Positions 55,075 through 62,132 of a stretch of DNA of 64,000 nucleotides are shown one piece after another. The position numbers and the translations under genes are program-made. Every line of letters starts with the position of its first letter. Position 1 is the stretch's first letter. Under the pieces are notes generated by a model that searched no databases, was not told where the DNA came from, and worked only from the letters and a program-made list of their open reading frames with translations. Source of the DNA: Massiliimalia massiliensis (GTDB lineage: Bacteria > Bacillota > Clostridia > Oscillospirales > Ruminococcaceae); assembly GCF_900155615.1 (NCBI RefSeq), contig NZ_FUHT01000004.1, positions 682,001 to 746,000 of the forward strand. Direction: 5' to 3'.

Positions 55075-55863
55075 TCACTGCTTCTGGCTAAAGTGAAGCA
55101 GACGGCGGTAAGAGTCAAACAAATCCTTTTCTGACCGATAATTATGACGGTACAGTTCAATTACGGCAGCTCCCTGAAAAGAGCTTGCATGCAATATATT
55201 AAAATAATTTGAAAAGTCAAAAACCCCGTTTCCGATTGGAAGACAGTCCTCCTGATCCCTATGATCACTGATATGGGTATGAACCATATTTTTTCCCATT
55301 GCTTCAAGCATTTCCCATGGATTTTCCCCTGCACGGACAGACTGCTTGATATCGAAAACAAATTCTACCTGGCCATCCAGATACTGTTTCATTTTTCGGA
55401 TAAACTCGACAGAGTGGCTTTTAAACGGAGCGACGTTTTCCTGAGCCAGGATAATTCCCTCACGCCTAGCAGCTTCCCGCATTTTTGCAAACCGTTCAAA
55501 GTAGCATTCGTCTTCAATCGTTACATGGTTCATACAGCCATGCAGAACCAGAATGCTTGCCCCAACCTGATGTAAAAAGTCAAAATAGAGTTCCTGATAA
55601 CGTTGAATCGAATCCTCCATCCTGCCCTGATATTCTGAGAAAAACAGCAGTGATTCCATACCGGATGTGAACGGATGAACGGATACAGCCTGAATCCCGC
55701 TGCCGTCCAGTATTGCTTTCATTCTCTTTGCGAATTCCGGTGTGGTTTCCGAATAGGTGTTGAGAAAAATTTCGATCACCTGCGGCCCGAATTCTGCAAG
55801 GCTTCGAATCGCCTCCTCTGTCTGTCCGGGATAAAAACAAGAGGTAGAGATTCCAAACTTCAT
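55075..55863 (-). CDS. Sugar phosphate isomerase/epimerase (xylose-isomerase-like TIM barrel)
   Basis: A 262-residue AP-endonuclease-2 superfamily barrel with metal-ligand segments LVLHGCMNH, LAQENVAPF (Glu), FVFDIKQSVRAG (Asp), HTHISDH and the terminal Glu in AAVIELYRHNY. Likely isomerase or epimerase on a sugar or polyol; substrate unknown. AGGAGGAG is about 6-8 nt before the ATG. Monocistronic by position. Confidence 0.85.
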   Translation of the reverse strand: MKFGISTSCFYPGQTEEAIRSLAEFGPQVIEIFLNTYSETTPEFAKRMKAILDGSGIQAVSVHPFTSGMESLLFFSEYQGRMEDSIQRYQELYFDFLHQVGASILVLHGCMNHVTIEDECYFERFAKMREAARREGIILAQENVAPFKSHSVEFIRKMKQYLDGQVEFVFDIKQSVRAGENPWEMLEAMGKNMVHTHISDHRDQEDCLPIGNGVFDFSNYFNILHASSFQGAAVIELYRHNYRSEKDLFDSYRRLLHFSQKQ

Positions 55864-55887
55864 CTGTGCTCCTCCTTTTTATATGGT

Positions 55888-55913
55888 AAAAGCCGTCCAT
55901 TCGGACGGCTTTT
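55888..55913 (-). terminator. Terminator of secDF
   Basis: Stem AAAAGCCGTCC with its exact complement, 4-nt loop. Confidence 0.88.
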
Positions 55914-55920
55914 ATGCTTT

Positions 55921-56865
55921 TTACGCTTTACTCTTCTTTCTTTCCTTCCAGGTTACCCACAATTCACTTGCCAGGCAGACAGAGGAATAAGCACCGCTGA
56001 TCAGACCCATAATGATTGGGAAAGCGAAGCTCAAAATTGAGGTAACGCCACAGACCAATGCAACTACACAAACTACCACCATCGACAGGATTGTGGCAAC
56101 AGAAGTATTGACCGAACGTGCCAGCGTCTGGTTAACGCTGATATTAACCACCTCAGCCAAGCACTTTGTAGCACCGTACAGCCGTTTGTTTTCACGGATA
56201 CGGTCATAAATAACAATTGTACTGTTAATGGAATAGCCCAAAATCGTCAGGATTACTGCGATAAAGCTGTCGTCCAACGGCATTTTGAAGATAACGAAGG
56301 TCCCGAAAACCACCATAACGTCATGCAACAGGGCGACAACCGCCATAAAGCCGGCCGAAACACCGCCGATTTTCTTAAAGCGAATCCCGATATAAAGGAT
56401 CATCAGGAGACTTCCGAATACAACAGCTACCAGGCATTTGATAAAGAATTCTTTTCCCATTGTCGGGTTCACGCTGGTAATGGAAAGCTGTTTGATATTC
56501 TGTTCAGAAAAGGTTTCAGTCAACGTATCATTGAGCTGGCCCTGTAATTCGGAGGAAACACTGTCATTGTCCAGCAAGGTAATTTCAAAACCATTTTTTT
56601 CAGTCAGCTTATTGAACTTTTCCTCTACTGAAACATTGGTTCCTAGAATATCAGAAGCGAGGTCTTTCACCTGCTCCAGGTCTACCGCACCGGTTTCCCC
56701 TTCATAGGAATAGTCCACCATGGTACCGCCCTTAAAGCGAATATCCAGATCAACGCCAAATACAAAAGAGCTGACAATGATCACCAGCATCAAAACGGTA
56801 GAGATAATAAAGAATTTCTTTCTGTTTTTAACAAATCCTATTTGTTTTCCTTTTAATTTAAACAT
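55921..56865 (-). CDS. secF: Protein export membrane protein SecF
   Basis: Six-helix partner of SecD that uses the proton gradient to pull secreted proteins across. N-terminal helix (about 16-38), FKGGTMVDY motif, external P4 domain (50-130), then helices to 300 with GYSINSTIVIYDRIRENKR. Length 314. The ATG at 56865 has GGAGG 8 nt upstream and overlaps the secD end by 8 nt, so translation is coupled. Confidence 0.96.
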   Translation of the reverse strand: MFKLKGKQIGFVKNRKKFFIISTVLMLVIIVSSFVFGVDLDIRFKGGTMVDYSYEGETGAVDLEQVKDLASDILGTNVSVEEKFNKLTEKNGFEITLLDNDSVSSELQGQLNDTLTETFSEQNIKQLSITSVNPTMGKEFFIKCLVAVVFGSLLMILYIGIRFKKIGGVSAGFMAVVALLHDVMVVFGTFVIFKMPLDDSFIAVILTILGYSINSTIVIYDRIRENKRLYGATKCLAEVVNISVNQTLARSVNTSVATILSMVVVCVVALVCGVTSILSFAFPIIMGLISGAYSSVCLASELWVTWKERKKSKA

Positions 56866-58267
56866 TGCGACTACCTCCATATACCCAAGGATTTCGGCAG
56901 CACTTGAATCTGGAGACAGACTTCATCATATATTTGGAAGCAAAAATCCCAAACACAAAGTTGGCGACTACACCCACCAGCAAGGTATATCCAAAGGAAT
57001 AGATAGCGCCCTCTGTGGAGGCCGGGAACATAAACAGCAACGGCTTTAACAGCGTTGCAAACGCGCTGTTCGGCGGGCCGAACGTACCCATCAGGATGAT
57101 CGCGACAATAACATTGGTAATATTACTGTCAAAAATCGCGGAGAATGCACGCTTGTAGCCAAGCTCCACCGCGCCGTCAATAGATTTTCCGGAATTGATT
57201 TCCTCTTTGATGCGTTCCGCGGTAATGATATTCGCGTCAACACCAATACCAATCCCCAGAATAATACCTGCAATACCCGGTATTGTCAGGGTGAAGCTAT
57301 TCATTCCCGGAAGGAATCCGGTTAAGGCGGCGAGCATTCCGCCAACCTGTCCGGCCAGGGCGATACACGCTACAATACCCGGCAGCCGGTACCACAGAAT
57401 CATAAAGAGACAAACCAGAATAAAGGCAATTACACCGGAGAGCACCATAGCGTCACGCGCGCCAATACCCAAAGTCGGGTCAATCGTGCTGTAATTTTCT
57501 GTCTCCAGCTTAAACGGCAGCGCGCCGCCGTTAATTTTATTAGCAAGGGACTCTGCGCTGTCCTGATTAAAGCTTCCGCTGATAATAGCGGTACCGTCAG
57601 TAATTGCGCTGTTTACGTTTGGCGCACTGATCTGGGTGTCATCCATCCAGATGGAAATACAGTCTTCCCCCGCCAAACGGGTAGTTGCCTCTGCAAACGC
57701 GTCTTTTCCACTGTCGTTCAAATTCAGCTCCACATACCATTGCTGTGTTCCGCTGCTGTCGATCGGCCCGTATTTGGCCTTCGCGCTTTTAACGTCTTTC
57801 CCTTCCAGAATGACGGTTTCCTTGGTAACGCCGGAGGGCAAGCCGTCAGAGTCCACCTCGTCGCTTTCACGGAAGGTCAGCACTGCGGTATCTCCGAGCT
57901 CTGCAATCGCGCTTTCCGCATCAAAATCGGTCTCCCCCTCTTTCCATGGGAACCGGACAATGATACGGTTGGACGCATCATCCGTATAAACCTCATAGTC
58001 GGTAATGTTTAAAGTAACCAGACGCTGTCTCATCACCTCCGCAGCCGCGGAAAGCTCGTCCGATGTCGCGTCCTTTCCAGATTCCGGCGTGAAGGTTACG
58101 TCTACCCCGCCCCGGATATCAATTCCCCATCTGATCTGGTCTACCCCTTTGATGATGACATGCTCGATGTCGCCATATTGAGTAGTGATCCCGGTCATGG
58201 ACAGTGTTGTAAACAAAATCGTCAACAAAGCCACGATCCAAAAGACGGGTTTTTTCACTCGCTTCAT
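56858..58267 (-). CDS. secD: Protein translocase subunit SecD
   Basis: N-terminal helix (about 7-28), DIRGGVDVTFTP near 50, large P1 domain (60-260), five C-terminal helices with GIGVDANIITAERIKEE. Length 469; separate secD and secF, not fused as in Bacillus. GGAGG lies 8 nt before ATG 58267. Works with SecA, which starts at 62133, and SecYEG. Confidence 0.95.
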   Translation of the reverse strand: MKRVKKPVFWIVALLTILFTTLSMTGITTQYGDIEHVIIKGVDQIRWGIDIRGGVDVTFTPESGKDATSDELSAAAEVMRQRLVTLNITDYEVYTDDASNRIIVRFPWKEGETDFDAESAIAELGDTAVLTFRESDEVDSDGLPSGVTKETVILEGKDVKSAKAKYGPIDSSGTQQWYVELNLNDSGKDAFAEATTRLAGEDCISIWMDDTQISAPNVNSAITDGTAIISGSFNQDSAESLANKINGGALPFKLETENYSTIDPTLGIGARDAMVLSGVIAFILVCLFMILWYRLPGIVACIALAGQVGGMLAALTGFLPGMNSFTLTIPGIAGIILGIGIGVDANIITAERIKEEINSGKSIDGAVELGYKRAFSAIFDSNITNVIVAIILMGTFGPPNSAFATLLKPLLFMFPASTEGAIYSFGYTLLVGVVANFVFGIFASKYMMKSVSRFKCCRNPWVYGGSRNV

Positions 58268-58358
58268 TTGATTTTCCTCCATTGCAGACTCTATCCAACC
58301 ATTACAGATAGAATCAAAATTACCGAATTTTGTGAAATCCAGCCATTACATAGAATTT

Positions 58359-58387
58359 AGTTTACATGCTTTTATGTAAAAAGTCAA
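58359..58387 (-). promoter_or_regulatory. Promoter of secDF
   Basis: Minus strand TTGACT, 17-bp spacer, TAAACT. Confidence 0.7.
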
Positions 58388-58414
58388 TCATGAAACCCCA
58401 ATTTCACAAAATTC

Positions 58415-59845
58415 TTAAACGGTCAATTCCGCTTTTTCATTCAGAATATCCCGATTTGCTTCCCTCAATGGGGTGATATATTCCGCGATAAATTCTTCTA
58501 CCTGCTCCACACTGCGGCCGACAAAGTTAATTGGTTTGAGCACTGCGGAAATTTCATCCTTGCTCAGGTTAAAGGACGGGTCTGCGCATACACGGTCGAT
58601 CAGATCGTTTTCTCCGCCCTCTTCTTTTACCACTCTGGCAGCGGCAATTGAGTGCTGACGAAGCTTTTCGTGCAGTTCCTGACGGTCTCCGCCTTTTTTC
58701 ACCGCCGTCATCATGATATTTTCTGTCGCCATGAACGGCAGCTCTTTCAGGACGCGCTGTTCAATGACCTTCGGATAGACTACCAGTCCGTCACAGACAT
58801 TGAGCATGATGTTTAAAATAGAATCAATTGCCAGGAAAGCTTCCGCGACCGCGATCCGCTTGTTCGCACTGTCATCCAGCGTGCGTTCGAACCATTGGGT
58901 CGCCGCAGTGAACATCGGGTTTAAGGCGTCCGTCATAACAAAGCGGGAAAGCGCGGTAATCCTCTCGCTTCTCATCGGGTTGCGCTTATACGGCATGGCC
59001 GAGGAACCGATCTGGTTTTTCTCAAAGGGCTCTTCCATCTCTTTAAAGTTTTGGAGGATTCTCATGTCATTAGAAAATTTGCTGGTGCTCTGCGCGATTC
59101 CACTGAGCGTACAGACCACCTGGGAATCGATCTTTCGGGAATAGGTTTGTCCCGAAACAGGAACTACTCCGTCAAAGCCCATTTCCTCGCAGATCAGACG
59201 GTCGACTTCCTTGATTTTTTCCGTATCTCCTTCAAACAGCTCCATAAAGCTTGCCTGAGTACCGGTCGTACCCTTTGATCCCAGCAGCCTTAGGTTTTTG
59301 ATTCGGTAATCTACTTCCTCCAGATCCATGAGAAGCTCATTTGCCCAGAGCGTTGCGCGCTTGCCGACAGTCGTGAGCTGTGCCGGCTGAAGGTGGGTGT
59401 AAGCCAGAGCCGGCTGTGCCTTATGCTCCTCTGCAAACCTGCCAAGCAGGTCGATCACATTAACCAGCTTCCGGCGTACCAATTTCAGTGCATCGCGCAT
59501 AATGATAATATCCGTGTTATCTCCGACATAGCAGGAGGTAGCGCCTAGATGAATGATCCCTTTTGCTTTCGGGCACTGCTGTCCATAAGCATAGACGTGG
59601 GACATAACATCATGGCGAACCAGGCGTTCCCGTTCCTCCGCGACAGCGTAATTGACATCGTTGACGTGCGCTTCCAGCTCTTTTACCTGTTCCTCGGTGA
59701 CCGGAAGCCCCATTTTCATCTCAGCACGCGCAAGAGCAACCCAGAGCCTTCTCCAGGTTGTAAACTTCTTTTCAGCGGAAAAAAGCTGCTGCATTTCGTC
59801 ACTTGCATAACGGGTGCTGAATGGGCTGACATATTTATCGTACAT
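58415..59845 (-). CDS. purB: Adenylosuccinate lyase
   Basis: Cleaves SAICAR and adenylosuccinate in purine synthesis. Fumarase/aspartase-fold helical enzyme with KGIIHLGATSCYVGDNTD (catalytic His region), FMELFEGD, and signature GSSAMPYKRNPMRSE. Length 476 is on the long side of the family. ATG at 59845 has GGAGG 8 nt upstream; the promoter and the gap rule out the earlier in-frame codons. Confidence 0.96.
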   Translation of the reverse strand: MYDKYVSPFSTRYASDEMQQLFSAEKKFTTWRRLWVALARAEMKMGLPVTEEQVKELEAHVNDVNYAVAEERERLVRHDVMSHVYAYGQQCPKAKGIIHLGATSCYVGDNTDIIIMRDALKLVRRKLVNVIDLLGRFAEEHKAQPALAYTHLQPAQLTTVGKRATLWANELLMDLEEVDYRIKNLRLLGSKGTTGTQASFMELFEGDTEKIKEVDRLICEEMGFDGVVPVSGQTYSRKIDSQVVCTLSGIAQSTSKFSNDMRILQNFKEMEEPFEKNQIGSSAMPYKRNPMRSERITALSRFVMTDALNPMFTAATQWFERTLDDSANKRIAVAEAFLAIDSILNIMLNVCDGLVVYPKVIEQRVLKELPFMATENIMMTAVKKGGDRQELHEKLRQHSIAAARVVKEEGGENDLIDRVCADPSFNLSKDEISAVLKPINFVGRSVEQVEEFIAEYITPLREANRDILNEKAELTV

Positions 59846-59895
59846 TCTGAAACCTCCATATTTAGTAAGCTTTTCCAGCGTTAACATACTTTTTT

Positions 59896-59924
59896 ATTAT
59901 ATCACAGCAGGAAGGCAATTTCAA
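59896..59924 (-). promoter_or_regulatory. Promoter of purB
   Basis: Minus strand TTGAAA, 17-bp spacer, TATAAT. Confidence 0.85.
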
Positions 59925-59963
59925 GAAAAAAAGACAAGCCTCCCGGTGAAAAATACGGGCATA

Positions 59964-59992
59964 AAAAAACCAGCTTTTAAAGCTGGTTTTTT
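59964..59992 (-). terminator. Terminator of the 45-residue gene
   Basis: Stem AAAAAACCAGCT with AGCTGGTTTTTT, 5-nt loop, one base after the stop codon. Confidence 0.9.
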
Positions 59993-59993
59993 C

Positions 59994-60131
59994 TTAATCC
60001 TCGGAGGGAAGATCGGATTCAATATATTTTACCGAATAGGTTTCATACAGATAATCGATCAGGCATAAAATTCCTTTTACCAATAATACGGACGTCACCA
60101 GAATGCCAACTGCCTTCATAAATTTTTTCAT
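59994..60131 (-). CDS. Small membrane protein, 45 residues
   Basis: Translation begins MKKFMKAVGILVTSVLLVKG and ends in the acidic YIESDLPSED. One membrane helix (about 6-26) with a basic N-terminus, then an amphipathic acidic tail. AAGGAGG lies 9 nt before the ATG, a TTGTAT/TACAAT promoter with 17-bp spacing is upstream, and a terminator follows the stop at once, so it is a complete monocistronic gene. I do not recognise the family; function unknown. Confidence 0.8.
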   Translation of the reverse strand: MKKFMKAVGILVTSVLLVKGILCLIDYLYETYSVKYIESDLPSED

Positions 60132-60171
60132 GGAATAATCCTCCTTAGCGCTTTGTTCATTCCTTAAATTT

Positions 60172-60200
60172 ATTGTATCAAATCAGGAGATAAAATACAA
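60172..60200 (-). promoter_or_regulatory. Promoter of the 45-residue gene
   Basis: Minus strand TTGTAT, 17-bp spacer, TACAAT, about 40 nt before the start codon. Confidence 0.72.
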
Positions 60201-60222
60201 GCTGTAAATCGAAGAATTCCAT

Positions 60223-60258
60223 AAAAAAACACGACAGGATTCAACCTAATTCCTGCCG
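60223..60258 (-). terminator. Terminator of queT
   Basis: Minus strand CGGCAGGA, 11-nt loop, TCCTGTCG (one G-U pair), then TGTTTTTTT. Confidence 0.85.
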
Positions 60259-60271
60259 TATCTTCTTAATT

Positions 60272-60808
60272 CTAAAAGAGACACTTGTAAAAGTCCTTCC
60301 GCTGTAGGATGACCATGACGAGAATCCCGAGGGTATAGCAGATAACCGCTTCGCCAAGGCCGACCGATCCGGCATTCATCAGATAGGCCTTCCAGAAGGC
60401 GTCATTTTGATTGAATAGAAATGTAATTTCCAGCCCGACGATCACCGTATTGAGCAGTACCGGAAAAAACGGCACCAGCAGATAACGCAGGCCTTTGTTT
60501 CGGAGCTTCCCTGCGAGATAAGAAAGCAGTGCCGCAATCAGGGTCGCGGAGGTTCCGACAACCGCGTCAATATAGCCGGTGGGATTCACTCCGAAGAGAG
60601 CGCCCAAAAGATTGGCCAGGCAGCAGCCGAGCGTCAGTCCGGGGACTGCCAGGGAGGTAAAGGCGGGCAGAACGGTCAGGCATTCGCTGACCCGGAACTG
60701 TACCGGCCCATAAGCAATGGGTGTGACCGCCAGGGTCAGGACGACATAAATCGCGGCGATCATCGCGATTTTGACCATGTTCCTGGTCTTTTTGCTTGTG
60801 TTTTCCAT
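60272..60808 (-). CDS. QueT-family transporter (ECF substrate-binding component)
   Basis: A 178-residue membrane protein with six hydrophobic segments and the QueT blocks VTPIAYGPVQFRVSECL and LFGVNPTGYIDAVVG. QueT proteins are ECF-type S components thought to import queuosine precursors. ATG at 60808 has AAGGA about 9-10 nt upstream. The leader carries a preQ1-I-like riboswitch, which supports the assignment. Requires ECF ATPase and T components elsewhere. Confidence 0.92.
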   Translation of the reverse strand: MENTSKKTRNMVKIAMIAAIYVVLTLAVTPIAYGPVQFRVSECLTVLPAFTSLAVPGLTLGCCLANLLGALFGVNPTGYIDAVVGTSATLIAALLSYLAGKLRNKGLRYLLVPFFPVLLNTVIVGLEITFLFNQNDAFWKAYLMNAGSVGLGEAVICYTLGILVMVILQRKDFYKCLF

Positions 60809-60814
60809 TTTCAA

Positions 60815-60863
60815 GGTTCCTTCTTTCGTAGTTTTCTTTATAGTCAGGAGGTTGCGACTGACT
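60815..60863 (-). promoter_or_regulatory. preQ1-I-like riboswitch before queT
   Basis: Minus-strand RNA: stem AGTCAG/CTGACT closes a 10-nt loop TCGCAACCTC, followed by the A-rich tail ATAAAGAAAACTACG, then the RBS. Loop and tail resemble class I preQ1 aptamers (TCGCA loop, ATAAAAAACTA tail); loop UCG can pair with tail CGA. No terminator follows, so control would be translational. Confidence 0.7.
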
Positions 60864-60886
60864 TGTACTTAAAAAGTACGTTCCAG

Positions 60887-60915
60887 ATTATAACAAAAAG
60901 CAGGGGAAATTACAA
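60887..60915 (-). promoter_or_regulatory. Promoter of queT
   Basis: Minus strand TTGTAA, 17-bp spacer, TATAAT. Confidence 0.82.
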
Positions 60916-60925
60916 GGCAGAAAAG

Positions 60926-60964
60926 AAAAAATCGGCAGAAACATCTAGTTTCCTGCCGATTTTT
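60926..60964 (-). terminator. Terminator of pheA
   Basis: Stem AAAAATCGGCAG with CTGCCGATTTTT, extended inward by GAAAC/GTTTC; starts 2 nt after the stop. Confidence 0.92.
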
Positions 60965-60966
60965 GG

Positions 60967-61797
60967 CTACAAAACAGAATAGACTCCCAAAATCTTAACG
61001 GGGAACCTGGACTGAACCTGCTCTACTGCTTCTTTGATCTTCTCCCATTGACCTTTTTCGCCGCTCAGCTCCAGATAAAAATTATAGGTACCCATGTTCT
61101 TTTTTGTCGGGCGGGACATAATAGAAACGAGATTAATCCGGTTATCATTGAAAATCTTTAGGATCTGGAACAGGACGCCCGGTTCATCGAAGGCGGGCAT
61201 GACATAAAGCGGAACCTTAATCCTTTCTTCCATAGCCCCGGCCGTCTGAGACTCTCCGGGCTGAATGACCAGGAACCGGGTTACATTATTGGCGGAGTCG
61301 GTTACATTTTCCAGCCCAAACTCCCATTCCTCTCTCCGGAACATATGCTGCGGGATAATCGCAGCTTCTCCCTGTTTTCCCTCTTTCAGCTTGTAAAAGG
61401 ACTCCATATTGCTTTCTGTGATTACCAGCCTGATCCCCGCGAGCCGGTCGATAGCCCGGCGGCACTGTCCGCTGGATTTAAACTGAACGTAAAGCGTTTT
61501 GATATCCTCGAGTCCGGCGGCATTTGCCGCCAGGGAAAACTGTACCGGTACGGTCAGCTCCGTCAGGATATGCAAATTCATCTCCAACAGAAGGTCCAAG
61601 CTGCGCTGGACATAGCCGTCCAAGGTGTTCTCTACCGGAACAATTCCAAAAGCGCACTCTTTTCCTACCGCGTGAAAGGTCTCGTCAATCGTGCTGTAAT
61701 AGCACGGTATCAATGCTTCACTGCTTTTTCTGCAGTAAGCCTGATAAGCGCTGTCGCTGAACGTGCCCTTTGGCCCAAGCACCGCAATTTTAGACAT
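60967..61797 (-). CDS. pheA: Prephenate dehydratase
   Basis: Converts prephenate to phenylpyruvate. Catalytic domain (1-185) with IAVLGPKGTFSD, GIVPVENTLDG and the NNVTRFLVI block (Thr-Arg-Phe), then an ACT domain (about 195-270; MPAFDEPGVLFQILKIF, ESRP-like MSRPTKK) for Phe feedback. No chorismate mutase is fused; a separate aroQ is at 16806. GAGGAGAG is about 9 nt upstream of the ATG. A long leader precedes it. Confidence 0.96.
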   Translation of the reverse strand: MSKIAVLGPKGTFSDSAYQAYCRKSSEALIPCYYSTIDETFHAVGKECAFGIVPVENTLDGYVQRSLDLLLEMNLHILTELTVPVQFSLAANAAGLEDIKTLYVQFKSSGQCRRAIDRLAGIRLVITESNMESFYKLKEGKQGEAAIIPQHMFRREEWEFGLENVTDSANNVTRFLVIQPGESQTAGAMEERIKVPLYVMPAFDEPGVLFQILKIFNDNRINLVSIMSRPTKKNMGTYNFYLELSGEKGQWEKIKEAVEQVQSRFPVKILGVYSVL

Positions 61798-61964
61798 AAG
61801 CTAGTTCTCTCCTCTATCATAAAGCCCATATGAATCCGGCGGCAGTGACAGAATATTTGCTCCATGATACCGCACTAAACTGCCGGGATGAAAAACGGCG
61901 AGATCGCAGGGTGCGAAAGCATTCATTCTGAAAGCCGTTTTTAGGGACGTTAAACGTATCATTT
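61798..61964 (-). promoter_or_regulatory. Long pheA leader with terminator-like hairpin
   Basis: About 165 nt between promoter and start. AAAAACGGC (61942-61934) pairs with GCCGTTTTT (61899-61891), enclosing a TCGCA/TGCGA inner hairpin. No T-box sequence and no Phe-rich leader peptide are seen. A candidate attenuator only. Confidence 0.4.
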
Positions 61965-61970
61965 GACGTT

Positions 61971-61999
61971 ATTATACCATCTTTTCCGTTTCTTGACAA
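61971..61999 (-). promoter_or_regulatory. Promoter of pheA
   Basis: Minus strand TTGTCA, 17-bp spacer, extended -10 TGGTATAAT. Confidence 0.85.
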
Positions 62000-62056
62000 T
62001 CTGGCTAAGAAAATAATAACAGAGTGTAAATATCCACCGAAAAATCCCCAAAAGAC

Positions 62057-62085
62057 TTGAAACAATTCCCAATCCGTTATATACT
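62057..62085 (+). promoter_or_regulatory. Promoter of secA
   Basis: TTGAAA, 17-bp spacer, TATACT, about 47 nt before the ATG. Confidence 0.75.
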
Positions 62086-62132
62086 ATATAAGTTAGAAGC
62101 CATCTATGTAAAATAACTAATGGAGAGATTTT

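Noticed and set aside
61800-61925. 42-codon leader peptide before pheA
   Set aside because: No RBS, no run of Phe codons, and the frame ends in the pheA RBS by chance; listed only as part of the leader.
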